Source: Salinimicrobium profundisediminis (GTDB taxonomy: Bacteria > Bacteroidota > Bacteroidia > Flavobacteriales > Flavobacteriaceae). From it: 64,000 nt of DNA. The number at the start of each line of letters is the position of its first letter. The stretch's first letter is position 1. Below, piece after piece: positions 36,340 to 46,259 of this stretch. The translations under genes and the position numbers were made by a program. Location of the stretch: the NCBI RefSeq assembly GCF_026241755.1, contig NZ_JAPJDA010000020.1:22193-86192 (forward strand), read 5' to 3'. Below the pieces are notes generated by a model. The model saw only the letters and a program-made list of their open reading frames with translations. It searched no databases and had not been told where the DNA came from.

Positions 36340-37955
36340 AGCGAAATAATATCAAATTTTAATTCAAGTGGTTGTAGGCTGTCCAGCAGGGCAGGAATGA
36401 GAGCATCTCCATATTCAAGATAAAACTCTGAGAAATTATGATGCCTTTCCTGAAGCCCTTTGTCGGGAAATAATTCATTTTGCAGGCTTGCAATTCTTGA
36501 AACCTCATCTTCAAGCTTTCTTTTCTGGGCTTTTAGCAGTCGTTTTTCCAGGTGATCAAGGCCTTTAAGCTGTTTCACCTCCTGCGCTTTTACAGCATTC
36601 AGGAAAGATTTGTCAGTCTGTTCGGCCAGGCTGTACATTTCCTGAAATTGCTTCACCAAATGCTCTTTTTGAGAGGAAAAGTCAATGTCTATATTGGAAA
36701 TCCTTCTTACTTTCCGGTTGATCAATTCATGAGACTTCAGGAAAAGTTCGGGTAAAGAGATGTTCAGTTTTTGCCTTTTTTGATCCTGCTTTTCTGTTTG
36801 AAGCAAGGCCGAATTACGAATCAGGAGTATTGGAAAGGTAACCTCTGCCTGCTCAAAAAGCTGTTTTAGCTGAAACCAGTACGCCAGTTCACCGCCGCCG
36901 CCAATGTAACACAGATTTGGCAGGATTAGCTCTTCATACAAAGGCCGGAGCAGCACATTGGGGCTGAATTTCTTCGGATGTTCTTCAATAACCTGCTCCA
37001 ATTCTTCGCGGGTCCAGGAAATCTCGTGGTCATGGACAAAGAATTTTCCGTTCTTCTCAATAATGCGTTCGCGCAAACCTTCCTGCATGTAAAACAGGTT
37101 GATCTCCCGCGGATTCACCTGTACTTTATATCCTTCTTTCTCTAAAGCTTCAGTTTGTTGCTGAACAGTTTTAAAAGAAAGCTGCTCAAAAAGCTCTTTT
37201 TTGACAAGCGGGATATACAATCTCTTGAGCTCTGGCTCATGCGCGTCAAGGATGACGAGTCCCTGCTCTTTAAAAAGTTCATTTGCCAGGTAACGCGTGG
37301 CATCGGCAAGATTATCGTGCTCCAAATATGCCTTTTTAAACCATTCTTTGAGCTGCTGTGCATTTTTGCTACTCCCAATTTCAGCTGAAAAAAGTTCAAA
37401 GACATCTTCAAGACCATCGGTAGGCATTTCTCCCACAGGTCCGCCGGTCTTCTTTGATTTTGGCGGATTCCACTGAAATTTCTTTCCGTGGAGATTAAAA
37501 AAACTGATCTCTTCAAAGTCATGATCTTCGGTCGCCATCCAGTACAACGGTACAAAATTGTACTCGGGATACTCTTTTTTGAGATCGGCCGCAAGATTTA
37601 TTGCGGAGACGATCTTGTAAAGAAAATAAAGCGGACCGGTAAAAAGGTTGAGCTGATGCCCTGTGGTCACAGTAAAAGTGGTGTCTTTCTCCAAAAGGTC
37701 AATGTTCGCAAGGCTTGCTTCAGAAGCATTTATATTTTGATATTGACGCTTCAGGGTTTTGACAAGAACGGCACGTTTTTCGCTTCCGCCGTGGCTGCTG
37801 AAGTTCTCTTTTTTTGAAAGGATCTGCTTTCCGAAGTTATTGAGGTCAGGGAAAAGCCCGTAAAACTGCTTAACATTCTCTTTTTGATCCAGATAATCGG
37901 TTACTAATGAAGTAAAGTAGTTCGTTTCCCGATACGAAAGAGAATTTTTCTGCAT
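36336..37955 (-). CDS. bshC: Bacillithiol synthesis cysteine-adding enzyme BshC
   Basis: Adds cysteine to glucosaminyl-malate in the last step of making bacillithiol, the low-molecular-weight thiol of Firmicutes and many Bacteroidetes. The 539-residue protein has TTGHQLNLFTGPLYFLYKI (nucleotide pocket), FVPLYWMATEDHDFEEI, LYIGGGGELAYW-like NLCYIGGGGELAYW and a C-terminal coiled coil (about 435-500). ATG 37955 (MQKNSLSYRETNYF) is chosen because a promoter box lies between it and the further-upstream in-frame ATG at 38006. bshA and bshB are not in the window. Confidence 0.93.
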   Translation of the reverse strand: MQKNSLSYRETNYFTSLVTDYLDQKENVKQFYGLFPDLNNFGKQILSKKENFSSHGGSEKRAVLVKTLKRQYQNINASEASLANIDLLEKDTTFTVTTGHQLNLFTGPLYFLYKIVSAINLAADLKKEYPEYNFVPLYWMATEDHDFEEISFFNLHGKKFQWNPPKSKKTGGPVGEMPTDGLEDVFELFSAEIGSSKNAQQLKEWFKKAYLEHDNLADATRYLANELFKEQGLVILDAHEPELKRLYIPLVKKELFEQLSFKTVQQQTEALEKEGYKVQVNPREINLFYMQEGLRERIIEKNGKFFVHDHEISWTREELEQVIEEHPKKFSPNVLLRPLYEELILPNLCYIGGGGELAYWFQLKQLFEQAEVTFPILLIRNSALLQTEKQDQKRQKLNISLPELFLKSHELINRKVRRISNIDIDFSSQKEHLVKQFQEMYSLAEQTDKSFLNAVKAQEVKQLKGLDHLEKRLLKAQKRKLEDEVSRIASLQNELFPDKGLQERHHNFSEFYLEYGDALIPALLDSLQPLELKFDIISL

Positions 37956-37970
37956 TGAAATGAATTTTCG

Positions 37971-38001
37971 CAAATATACAATTAAGAGCGTTGGCGGTAA
38001 A
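37971..38001 (-). promoter_or_regulatory. bshC promoter
   Basis: Minus strand TTTA at 38001-37998, 19 bases, TATATTTG at 37978-37971: exact -7 box and near-consensus -33. Leader of about 12 bases to ATG 37955. Confidence 0.55.
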
Positions 38002-38057
38002 ATCAATAAAAAGATATTGAGAACGATAAAGTTTTATATTTACCTCTAATTTGAAAA

Positions 38058-40556
38058 ATGAGATTTTCCCCTATGAACAAAATTACGGCTTTATTCACAT
38101 CACTTTTACTGAGTTTTCAGTTAGCTTTTGCGCAACAATCTCCCGAAGAATTTCTAGGTTATCCACTGGGCACCAGTTTCACACCTCACCATAAAGTGGT
38201 TGAATATTTTGAACACGTGGCAGAAAATTCGCCACTTGTGCAATTCCAAAAATATGGAGAAACCTATGAAGGCAGGCCTCTTACATATGCCATTATTTCT
38301 ACGGAAGAAAACCTGCAAAACCTGGAGCAGATACGCCAAAGCCACCTGCAGAATGCCGGTTTAACTGAAGGTACTTCTTCTTCAGCTGCCAAAAAAGGCA
38401 TTGTATGGCTTAGTTATAATGTTCACGGGAATGAAGCTTCGAGTACAGAAGCGGCCATGAAGACCATATATGAACTGGTAACTAAAAGGCAGGACTGGTT
38501 ACAGGATTTGGTGGTGATCATGGATCCTGTCGTGAATCCCGATGGCCGGGACCGTTATGTGAACTGGTATAAGCAGGTAAAGGCCACGCCATCTAGTACT
38601 TCGCCCATGGCTGTAGAGCACAATGAGCCCTGGCCGGGAGGACGACCCAATCATTATCTTTTTGACCTGAACCGTGACTGGGCCTGGGCTACTCAAACAG
38701 AGACAAGGCAACGTCTGGAAATTTACAACAAATGGATGCCTCACATTCACGTAGATTTTCATGAACAGTACAAAAATGCGCCCTATTATTTCGCACCTGC
38801 CGCCGAACCGCTACACGATGTGATCACAACTTTTCAGAAGGAATTTCAGAAAGAAATAGGATTGAATCACGCCCGCTATTTTGATAAAGAAGGCTGGCTC
38901 TATTTTACAAAAGAAAGCTTTGATCTCCTCTATCCCAGCTATGGGGACACCTACCCTACTTATATGGGAGCTATAGGAATGACCTATGAACAGGCAGGGC
39001 ATGCCGGGCTTGCTATTGAGACCGATCACGGATATATACTTACGCTTGTAGACCGGGTACAGCATCACCACACCACCGGAATTTCTACAGTAGAAATTGC
39101 CGCGAAAAATGTTGACCGGCTTAATGCTGAATTTTCAAAGTTTTACGACAACAGCGGAAAAAATGCTGTGAATTATGTCTTAACCGGGCACCAGGACAAG
39201 CTGGACCTGCTAAAGGAATTACTTGACCGGCATGAGATTGAATATGCGCTGGCACAACCCGGAAAAGTAAAAGGATATAATGCTCTTGAACAGAAGAAGA
39301 GAACTGTTGATGTTGATCAAAATTCACTGGTAGTAAGTACAGCCCAGCCAAAAGGCAAGATGGTACGTGTGCTTATGGAACCTTCCACCAACCTGGCCGA
39401 TTCCCTTACTTACGATATAACTGCATGGAGCCTGCCATATGCTTATGGTCTGGATGTTTTGAGTACTGAATCTTCGGTTTCAGGCCTTGAGGCTAAGAAT
39501 GCCACCGCGATAAACAACACACCTGCTCCGGCAGCAGCGGCTTACATCTCTGGCTGGAACAGCATGAAAGACGCAAGATTCCTCACAGCACTTCTTGATG
39601 CGGGAATCATGGTGAGATTTACCGAGACAGCTTTGGAGAATTCCGGAAAAAAATTCGCTCCGGGTAGTCTTATTATCACTAAAAGCGACAACCGAAACAA
39701 ACAGGATTTTGATGAACTTCTTACCCGGCTTGCCAACGAACACGGAAGAGAACTTACTGTAGCCAACACCGGATTTTCAACCTCGGGGCCAGATTTTGGC
39801 TCTTCACAGGTAAAGATCATAAACACCCCCAGAATTGGCATTTTAAGAGGGGAAGGATCCTCTTCCCTTAACTATGGAGAGTTGTGGTATTTCTTTGAAC
39901 GGGAACTCAATTATCCTGTCACCTCTATTGATACGGGATATTTTGGGAACGTTGACCTTACAAAGCTCGATGTCATTATACTTCCCATAGGCAGTTACAG
40001 TGATCTTTTTGATGAAAAAGGATTAGCAAAACTTACAGATTGGGTGAAGAACGGTGGAAAAGTGATTGCCATTGGTAACGCTTTAAAAACCTTCGCCGGA
40101 AATGAGGATTTTGCCCTGAAGCAGAATGAGAAAAAAGAAACCGACAGTATTTCAAAACCAAACCTGGTGCCTTATGCTCAAAGGGAAAGAAATGAGATTA
40201 AGGATCTTATAACCGGAAGCATCATAAAAACCCAGATGGACGAAACCCATCCCATGGCTTTTGGATATGAAGACACCTACCTCAGCTTAAAATTAAGTAG
40301 TGATAGTTACAATCTTTTAAGTGACGGCTACAATGTAGGTTACCTGGGGGAATCCCCCGAGATCGTTGCCGGATTTGTGGGAAGTGAGGCAAAAGATAAG
40401 ATCAGGAATTCGCTGACCTTTGGAGTAGAACCTATGGGTGAGGGAAGTTTTATATACCTGGTTGACAATCCGTTGTTCCGGGCCTTCTGGCAAAATGGAA
40501 AACTTCTTTTCGTGAACTCCATCTTCCTGGTTGACAATAGTGAAATAACTAACTAA
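38058..40556 (+). CDS. Exported M14 family zinc carboxypeptidase
   Basis: An 832-residue exported peptidase. A signal peptide lies within 1-26 (best from the second ATG at 38073, MNKITALFTSLLLSFQLAFA). The M14 domain covers about 40-340: zinc ligands His123 and Glu126 (NVHGNEASSTEA), a later His in HVDFHEQY, substrate Arg in PDGRDRY, and the catalytic Glu in GMTYEQAGH near 310. The C-terminal half (about 400-830) contains a glutamine-amidotransferase-like or beta-rich domain (PRIGILRGEGSSSLNYGELWYFFE). Likely digests external protein. A Na/Ca antiporter gene follows 14 bases later. Confidence 0.9.
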   Translation: MRFSPMNKITALFTSLLLSFQLAFAQQSPEEFLGYPLGTSFTPHHKVVEYFEHVAENSPLVQFQKYGETYEGRPLTYAIISTEENLQNLEQIRQSHLQNAGLTEGTSSSAAKKGIVWLSYNVHGNEASSTEAAMKTIYELVTKRQDWLQDLVVIMDPVVNPDGRDRYVNWYKQVKATPSSTSPMAVEHNEPWPGGRPNHYLFDLNRDWAWATQTETRQRLEIYNKWMPHIHVDFHEQYKNAPYYFAPAAEPLHDVITTFQKEFQKEIGLNHARYFDKEGWLYFTKESFDLLYPSYGDTYPTYMGAIGMTYEQAGHAGLAIETDHGYILTLVDRVQHHHTTGISTVEIAAKNVDRLNAEFSKFYDNSGKNAVNYVLTGHQDKLDLLKELLDRHEIEYALAQPGKVKGYNALEQKKRTVDVDQNSLVVSTAQPKGKMVRVLMEPSTNLADSLTYDITAWSLPYAYGLDVLSTESSVSGLEAKNATAINNTPAPAAAAYISGWNSMKDARFLTALLDAGIMVRFTETALENSGKKFAPGSLIITKSDNRNKQDFDELLTRLANEHGRELTVANTGFSTSGPDFGSSQVKIINTPRIGILRGEGSSSLNYGELWYFFERELNYPVTSIDTGYFGNVDLTKLDVIILPIGSYSDLFDEKGLAKLTDWVKNGGKVIAIGNALKTFAGNEDFALKQNEKKETDSISKPNLVPYAQRERNEIKDLITGSIIKTQMDETHPMAFGYEDTYLSLKLSSDSYNLLSDGYNVGYLGESPEIVAGFVGSEAKDKIRNSLTFGVEPMGEGSFIYLVDNPLFRAFWQNGKLLFVNSIFLVDNSEITN

Positions 40557-40570
40557 TAAAATAAATATTC

Positions 40571-41524
40571 ATGCTAATAGATATTCTTCTTTTACTGGTA
40601 GGCTTTGTAGCCCTTATCTACGGAGCGAACTTTTTGGTTGATTCCGCTTCAAGCCTTGCAGCTCGATGGGGGGTTCCAAGTATCGTGATTGGGCTTACCA
40701 TTGTTGCTTTTGGAACCTCGGCCCCAGAGCTCGTGGTGAACGTTTTTGCGGCGACCACAGGGAGTACAGATATGGTGCTGGGCAACGTGCTGGGAAGTAA
40801 CATTTTTAACGTGCTTGGAATCCTGGGGATCTCTGCCCTAATTTATCCGCTAACGGTAAAGAGCAATACGACCTGGATCGAAATTCCGCTGAGTTTACTG
40901 GCGGCAATTTGTGTATTTGTTGTAGCCTCAGACGTTGTTCTTGACGGCGCAACCACAAATCTTATCTCCCGAAGTGAAGGAATTGTACTCCTGCTGTTCT
41001 TTCTCATCTTTCTCGTTTACAACCTTATGGTTGCAAAAAGTGGTGGCGCCGATGAGGAGATGGAAACCAAAGATTATTCGGTAGGAAAAGCCGTTTTATT
41101 CATTGCTCTCGGCCTCGCCGGGCTCATCATTGGGGGGCGCCTTATTGTTACCAGTGCGGTAAGTATTGCTGAAGTTATTGGCCTTTCAGAAAGAGTAATT
41201 GGTTTAACCGTAGTTTCTATTGGAACTTCCCTGCCCGAACTTGCAACTTCTGTTATTGCAGTGAGAAAAAAGAATGTTGATATTGCCATTGGAAACGTGG
41301 TTGGTTCGAACATTTTTAACATCTTCCTCATCCTGGGAATTTCGGGGACTATTGTTCCTCTTGGAATAAACCATGATTCCTTTTTTGATATTATGGTGAA
41401 CATGGTTACCGGATTGCTGCTCTTTATTTTTGTATTTACAGGAAAAGGCCGCAGCATCGAGCGCTGGGAAGGCGCTGTGTTTGTAATCGGCTATATTGCC
41501 TATGTCACCTATCTCGTAATTTAA
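40571..41524 (+). CDS. Calcium/sodium antiporter (YrbG-like)
   Basis: Inner-membrane antiporter of the CaCA superfamily, 317 residues, about ten helices in two inverted halves. The ion-binding alpha repeats are visible: IVAFGTSAPELVVN near 44-57 and VVSIGTSLPELATS near 217-230, each followed by a second conserved (L)GN(V)(L/V)GSNIFN helix. It exchanges Na+ for Ca2+ in relatives; the sequence alone does not fix the ion. Lies between the M14 and M16 peptidase genes with gaps of 14 and 16 bases, so it is probably in one operon with them. Confidence 0.93.
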   Translation: MLIDILLLLVGFVALIYGANFLVDSASSLAARWGVPSIVIGLTIVAFGTSAPELVVNVFAATTGSTDMVLGNVLGSNIFNVLGILGISALIYPLTVKSNTTWIEIPLSLLAAICVFVVASDVVLDGATTNLISRSEGIVLLLFFLIFLVYNLMVAKSGGADEEMETKDYSVGKAVLFIALGLAGLIIGGRLIVTSAVSIAEVIGLSERVIGLTVVSIGTSLPELATSVIAVRKKNVDIAIGNVVGSNIFNIFLILGISGTIVPLGINHDSFFDIMVNMVTGLLLFIFVFTGKGRSIERWEGAVFVIGYIAYVTYLVI

Positions 41525-41540
41525 TTCTGAACAAGTTCTA

Positions 41541-44375
41541 ATGAAGTCATCACTTAAGTCTTTTTTATTCGCGTTCCTGCTGGTTGTGCTAACAGGAAAT
41601 GCACGGGCTCAGCAAACTGCTGAAGCTCCCGGTTTTGAAGTAGAGTTCGAAACCTTTACCCTTGATAACGGGTTGAAAGTTATTTTCCATGTAGACCGGT
41701 CAGATCCTGTAGTGGCGGTTGCGCTTACCAGTCACGTAGGTTCGGCACGAGAAAAGCAGGGACGTACCGGATTTGCGCACCTTTTTGAGCACCTTCTTTT
41801 CCTGGAATCGGAGAACCTTGGAAAGGGCGGACTCGATAAGCTAAGTGCCCGCATTGGTGGCAGCGGCGCAAACGGTTCTACAAGCCGCGACCGTACCAAT
41901 TATTTTCAGACAGTGCCAAATGATGCGCTCGAAAAGATGATTTGGGCAGAAGCCGACAAGCTAGGTTATTTTATTAATACGGTTACCGAACCTGTACTTG
42001 CCAAAGAAAAGCAGGTAGTGAAAAACGAAAAAAGACAGCGGGTAGATAACCAGCCATACGGTAACACCATGTATGTTATTGACAAAAATCTCTATCCCGA
42101 AAACCATCCTTACAACTGGCAGGTAATTGGTTCTTTGGAAGACCTTCAAAATGCCACGCTTGAAGATGTGAAAGAATTCTTCAATCAATGGTACGTGCCC
42201 AACAATGTGGTACTCACTATTGCCGGTGACTTTGATACAGCACAGGCAAAACAATGGGTAGAGAAATATTTTGGAGAGATCAAAAGAGGTCCTGAAATTA
42301 AGGATCTTGAGAAGAGACCCGCAAATTTGCAGCAGACAAAAAAGCTGTACTATGAAGATAATTTTGCGCAACTACCCGAATTGACCATGGCCTGGCCATC
42401 GGTCCCTTCTTACCACAAAGATTCTTATGCTCTTGAAGTTTTGGCCAATTATCTTTCTGAAGGAAAAAATGCTCCTTTTTATAAGGAACTGGTGGCAAAC
42501 AAGAAGTTGACCCCCAATGTACAGATGTTCAATTACACCTCTGAACTTGCCGGTCAATTCATGCTACAGGTAAGAGCTTATGACGGTACAGACCTTGACA
42601 AAGTGCATTCGGCTGTAGAAGAGACCTTCTGGAAATTTGAAAAAGAAGGGATTTCAGAAAAAGATTTAAAACGAATAAAAGCGGGGCAGGAAACGGCATT
42701 TTACAATAGCCTTTCGAGCGTATTGGGAAAAGGTTTTCAGCTGGCACAGTATGAAATATTTGCTAATGATCCCGGCATGATCAACAAGGAGATCAACTAC
42801 ATTCTCGCAGTGACCCCGCAAGATGTGATGAGGGTTTATAAGAAGTACATTCAGAATAAACCCTTTGTAGCTACCAGTTTTGTTCCGGAAGGACAAAAGG
42901 AACTGGCGCTGGAAAATTCTGTTGCGGCCGAAGTTGAAGAAGAAGAGATCGTGATGGGAGCCGAGCAGGAGTTCAACCTGGAAGAAGAAGTTACTTACAA
43001 CAGGACCCCTTCCAGTTTCGACCGAACTGTAGAACCTCCTTACGGGCCGTCACCACAAGTAAAAGTTCCTGAAATCTGGGACCAAAAACTGGAAAACGGC
43101 CTCGAGGTCTATGGCATCAAAAATTCTGAAGTGCCGCTGGTGCAATTTATTCTTGAGATTAAAGGAGGCATGCTGCTGGAAGACCCATCTAAAATTGGTG
43201 TTTCCAATCTCCTGGCTAATATGCTTACAAAAGGTACAAAGAACCGCAGCCCACAGGAGCTGGAAGAAGCCATTGAATTATTGGGTGCCAACATTCGCGT
43301 AAACGCTACTGATGAAAAAGTGATCATTAGTGGTAGCACCCTTGCTAAAAATTTTGAAGCAACAATGAAACTTGTAGAGGAAATCCTTTTGCAGCCCAGG
43401 TGGGATGAAGAAGAATTTGCCCTGGCGAAACAACAGGTGATCAACCGGATCCAGCAGCAAAAAGCCTCTCCAGATTATATTGTTTCCAACGAATTTAGAA
43501 AGCTTATTTACGGTGAAAACCACATTTTGTCCCACAACAACCTGGGAACTGAAAGTACGGTAGAAGCTATTAGCCTTCAGGATCTAAAGGATTATTATGC
43601 CAGGAACCTCTCCCCTCACCTGGCTTCTTTCCTGGTGGTTGGAGATATTGAGAATGAAGCAGTAATTGCCGAAGTAAAAGATATCACTGAAAACTGGAGT
43701 GTCAAAAATGTCATTTTTGAAGACCTTCCTGCAGTACTTCCTCCCGCTGAATCTAAGGTATACTTCTATGACGTTCCGGGGGCCAAGCAATCGGTATTAC
43801 ACATAGGCTACCCTGCTTTGGCAGAGACCGATGAAGATTTCTTTCCGGCCACGGTGATGAATTACCGCCTTGGTGGCGGAAGTTTTGCTTCCCAGCTCAC
43901 CCAGGAACTTAGGGAAGGCAAGGGTTACACCTATGGCATACGCTCCGGGTTCAACGGCAGCACTTTTACCGGTCCTTTTCTTATTTCGAGCGGGGTACGC
44001 TCAAATATTACCTTTGAAGCCGTTGACCTTGTGAAGCAAATACTTCGGAATTATCCCGAAAACTTCAATGAACAGGATCTGGAGGTAACCAAAGGCTTTA
44101 TGATAAAAAGCAACGCCCGAAAGTTTGAAACTATGGGATCAAAACTTCAAATGCTTCAGGAAATAAGCAACTATGATAAACCTATGGACTACGCTCTGCA
44201 ACAGGAAGAGATCGTGAGAAACATCACTGTTCCGGAAATTAAGGCTCTGGCCCAAAAATATATCAATCCCGATAAGATGTATTACCTCATCGTGGGTGAT
44301 GCGGCTACCCAGCTCGATCGTCTGGAAGATCTGGGTTTTGGAGAACCGGTACTTTTAAATCCTTCTGAAAAATAG
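41541..44375 (+). CDS. Exported M16 family peptidase (two-domain insulinase type)
   Basis: A 944-residue periplasmic peptidase with a signal peptide (1-24, GNARAQ). The first M16 half has the inverted zinc motif H80-x-x-E83-H84 (GFAHLFEHLLFLES), and EKQVVKNEKRQR near 155-166 supplies the distal Glu. The second half (about 520-940) repeats the fold without a zinc site: YPALAETDEDFFPATVMNYRLGGG.FASQLTQELREGKGYTYG is the inactive partner. This pairing in one chain is common in Bacteroidetes. Last gene of the M14-antiporter-M16 run, with a terminator after the stop. Confidence 0.93.
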   Translation: MKSSLKSFLFAFLLVVLTGNARAQQTAEAPGFEVEFETFTLDNGLKVIFHVDRSDPVVAVALTSHVGSAREKQGRTGFAHLFEHLLFLESENLGKGGLDKLSARIGGSGANGSTSRDRTNYFQTVPNDALEKMIWAEADKLGYFINTVTEPVLAKEKQVVKNEKRQRVDNQPYGNTMYVIDKNLYPENHPYNWQVIGSLEDLQNATLEDVKEFFNQWYVPNNVVLTIAGDFDTAQAKQWVEKYFGEIKRGPEIKDLEKRPANLQQTKKLYYEDNFAQLPELTMAWPSVPSYHKDSYALEVLANYLSEGKNAPFYKELVANKKLTPNVQMFNYTSELAGQFMLQVRAYDGTDLDKVHSAVEETFWKFEKEGISEKDLKRIKAGQETAFYNSLSSVLGKGFQLAQYEIFANDPGMINKEINYILAVTPQDVMRVYKKYIQNKPFVATSFVPEGQKELALENSVAAEVEEEEIVMGAEQEFNLEEEVTYNRTPSSFDRTVEPPYGPSPQVKVPEIWDQKLENGLEVYGIKNSEVPLVQFILEIKGGMLLEDPSKIGVSNLLANMLTKGTKNRSPQELEEAIELLGANIRVNATDEKVIISGSTLAKNFEATMKLVEEILLQPRWDEEEFALAKQQVINRIQQQKASPDYIVSNEFRKLIYGENHILSHNNLGTESTVEAISLQDLKDYYARNLSPHLASFLVVGDIENEAVIAEVKDITENWSVKNVIFEDLPAVLPPAESKVYFYDVPGAKQSVLHIGYPALAETDEDFFPATVMNYRLGGGSFASQLTQELREGKGYTYGIRSGFNGSTFTGPFLISSGVRSNITFEAVDLVKQILRNYPENFNEQDLEVTKGFMIKSNARKFETMGSKLQMLQEISNYDKPMDYALQQEEIVRNITVPEIKALAQKYINPDKMYYLIVGDAATQLDRLEDLGFGEPVLLNPSEK

Positions 44376-44417
44376 CTTTTTGAAACCTCTTGAAAATGTC
44401 ATTTTTGAAACCTCTTG

Positions 44418-44453
44418 AAAAAAATGCCCGGGAAATTTCCCGGGCATTTTTTT
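44418..44453 (+). terminator. Intrinsic terminator after the M16 gene
   Basis: A-run, AAATGCCCGGGAAA, TTTCCCGGGCATTT, T-run: a strong perfect hairpin. Just before it the phrase TTTTTGAAACCTCTTGAAAA occurs twice, 24 bases apart, around an AAAATGTCATTTTT core. Confidence 0.9.
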
Positions 44454-44768
44454 GCAATTTCTCCAAATTTTGAACGATTCACAGATGTTAATGATATTGG
44501 TCGGGGTTGATTCGGCTTCTACCTATATTTCGTCCCTACGGGACTTTCGGTTATTGTGGTTCTCTGCTCCTACCGATATCATGTCCCTACGGCACACTGA
44601 AGAAATTCTTTTTGTTTGGTACGGATTTTAAAAACTTAAAACCACCTTTCTATACCTTTAAAGGGCTATATTATTAATGTATTCGTGGCCTTAGCTCCTA
44701 TCTAATTATTTAATGGGACAATACTGAATTAGGTATTAAAAGGCTGCTTGAAAATTTGGAATTTGATT
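44454..44768. repeat. Gene-free space with GTCCCTACGGGAC elements
   Basis: Between the M16 and phoU genes no ORF looks real. The phrase CTACC(T/G)ATAT(T/C)(T/A)(C/T)GTCCCTACGG occurs at 44519 and 44570 (51-base step), and the first copy has the perfect palindrome GTCCCTACGGGAC (44532-44544). Such elements are frequent dispersed intergenic repeats in Bacteroidetes. The rest is AT-rich. Confidence 0.65.
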
Positions 44769-45452
44769 CTAAGAATCTTTCTTTTTTCCGCCTTTTTTCT
44801 TCCGGTGCTTCAATACTTCAGCTTCCCTGAAAAAGATGATCTCTTCAGCAATATTCGTAATAAGATCTCCTATTCTTTCCACCTTTTTAATCACCGAAAA
44901 CAACAGCATCACCTGATCGATCACTTCAGGATTTGCCTTAACTTCTTCAGAAATTATAGCGAAAGATCTCATATTGATATCATTAAGGATCTTGTCCTTT
45001 TTAAAGACCTTTCGGGCTACTTTGGTATCTACTTCGGTATAGGCCAGGGTGATATCATCGAGCATGGACAATGCAGTGGTAAACATTTCTTCTACCCGCA
45101 TTCTTTCTAAAAGTCGGGGTTCAATCTGGGTATCGATCTTTACAATATAATGCGAGATCCCGTAGGCGTGATCGCCCACCCGTTCCAGGTCAAAATTGAT
45201 CTTTCTAAGGGCCAGCACAAAACGAAGATCACTGGCTACGGGGTTGTGCAAGGCGATGAAGCGTTCACAGTCACGGTCAATCTTGAGATCGAGGGCGTTC
45301 ACCCTATTCTCTGTGTGCATCACTTCTTCGGCAAGATCGCCATCGTGGTTAAAAAATGCTTCCTGGGCATTTTCCAGTTGTTTGATGCAAAGCTCCAGCA
45401 TTTCAAGTCCGGCTTGATTTAATGCATCTCTATGTTGGTCTAAACTGATCAT
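44769..45452 (-). CDS. phoU: Phosphate uptake regulator PhoU
   Basis: A cytoplasmic three-helix-bundle regulator of 227 residues that tempers Pst transport and the Pho response. Two PhoU repeats (about 12-100 and 118-205) carry metal-binding patterns: E..VMHTENRVNALDLKID, then R.ERVGDHAYGIS in the first and KVERIGDLITNIAEE in the second. The C-terminal 20 residues are Lys-rich (HRKKKGGKKK). Last gene of the phosphate operon, 11 bases after pstB. Confidence 0.95.
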   Translation of the reverse strand: MISLDQHRDALNQAGLEMLELCIKQLENAQEAFFNHDGDLAEEVMHTENRVNALDLKIDRDCERFIALHNPVASDLRFVLALRKINFDLERVGDHAYGISHYIVKIDTQIEPRLLERMRVEEMFTTALSMLDDITLAYTEVDTKVARKVFKKDKILNDINMRSFAIISEEVKANPEVIDQVMLLFSVIKKVERIGDLITNIAEEIIFFREAEVLKHRKKKGGKKKDS

Positions 45453-45463
45453 AATCCTGTGGT

Positions 45464-46258
45464 TTATCCGAATCTACCGGTGATATAATTCTCGGTCTGT
45501 TGTTTCTCGGGATTGGTAAATAGCTTCTTTGATTTATCGTATTCAATGAGTTCGCCCATGTAGAAAAATGCGGTGTAATCACTAATTCTCCCGGCCTGCT
45601 GCATGTTGTGGGTCACAATCACTATGGTATACTTCTCTTTAAGCTGATAAATAAGTTCCTCGATCTTGGCCGTTGAAATAGGATCTAAAGCAGATGTTGG
45701 TTCATCCATAAGAATAATAGAAGGTTCTACAGCCAGGGTACGGGCAATGCACAACCTTTGTTGCTGCCCTCCTGATAAAGCCAAAGCCGACTTATTGATA
45801 TCCTCCTTTACTTCATTCCACAAGCCAACCTGTTTAAGGGATTCTTCTACTTTATCCTTAAGAAATGCCTTGTCTTTGATTCCCTGGATCTTTAATCCGT
45901 AGGCAACGTTCTCATAGATGGATTTCGGAAAAGGGTTGGGCTTTTGAAAGACCATCCCCACCTGCTTCCGAAGTTGTTCAACATTTACTTTTTTCTTGTA
46001 GATGTTCTCGCCGTCAATAAGGATCTCTCCCTCCATTCTAAAGCCGTCAACATAATCGTTCATGCGGTTAAAAAGCCGCAGGAAAGTAGATTTTCCACAA
46101 CCTGAAGGTCCAATAAACGCAGTGATCTTATTTGCCCTGATGTTCATGTCTATACCTTTGATGGCCATGAAATCATCATAAAAAACCTTCACATCTTTTG
46201 CCTGAAGTTTGTGTTTTCTCTTTAAGGTCTTATCTAATATATCTTTATTTTCTTTCAT
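45464..46258 (-). CDS. pstB: Phosphate ABC transporter ATP-binding protein
   Basis: Drives phosphate import through PstC/PstA. The 264-residue protein has Walker [10 protein letters not shown] at 50-58, signature LSGGQQQR near 155-162, Walker [15 protein letters not shown] near 172-185 and the switch His in [13 protein letters not shown]. The PstB-type N-terminal extension ([16 protein letters not shown]) is charged. It begins one base after the pstA stop. Confidence 0.97.
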   Translation of the reverse strand: MKENKDILDKTLKRKHKLQAKDVKVFYDDFMAIKGIDMNIRANKITAFIGPSGCGKSTFLRLFNRMNDYVDGFRMEGEILIDGENIYKKKVNVEQLRKQVGMVFQKPNPFPKSIYENVAYGLKIQGIKDKAFLKDKVEESLKQVGLWNEVKEDINKSALALSGGQQQRLCIARTLAVEPSIILMDEPTSALDPISTAKIEELIYQLKEKYTIVIVTHNMQQAGRISDYTAFFYMGELIEYDKSKKLFTNPEKQQTENYITGRFG

Positions 46259-46259
46259 T

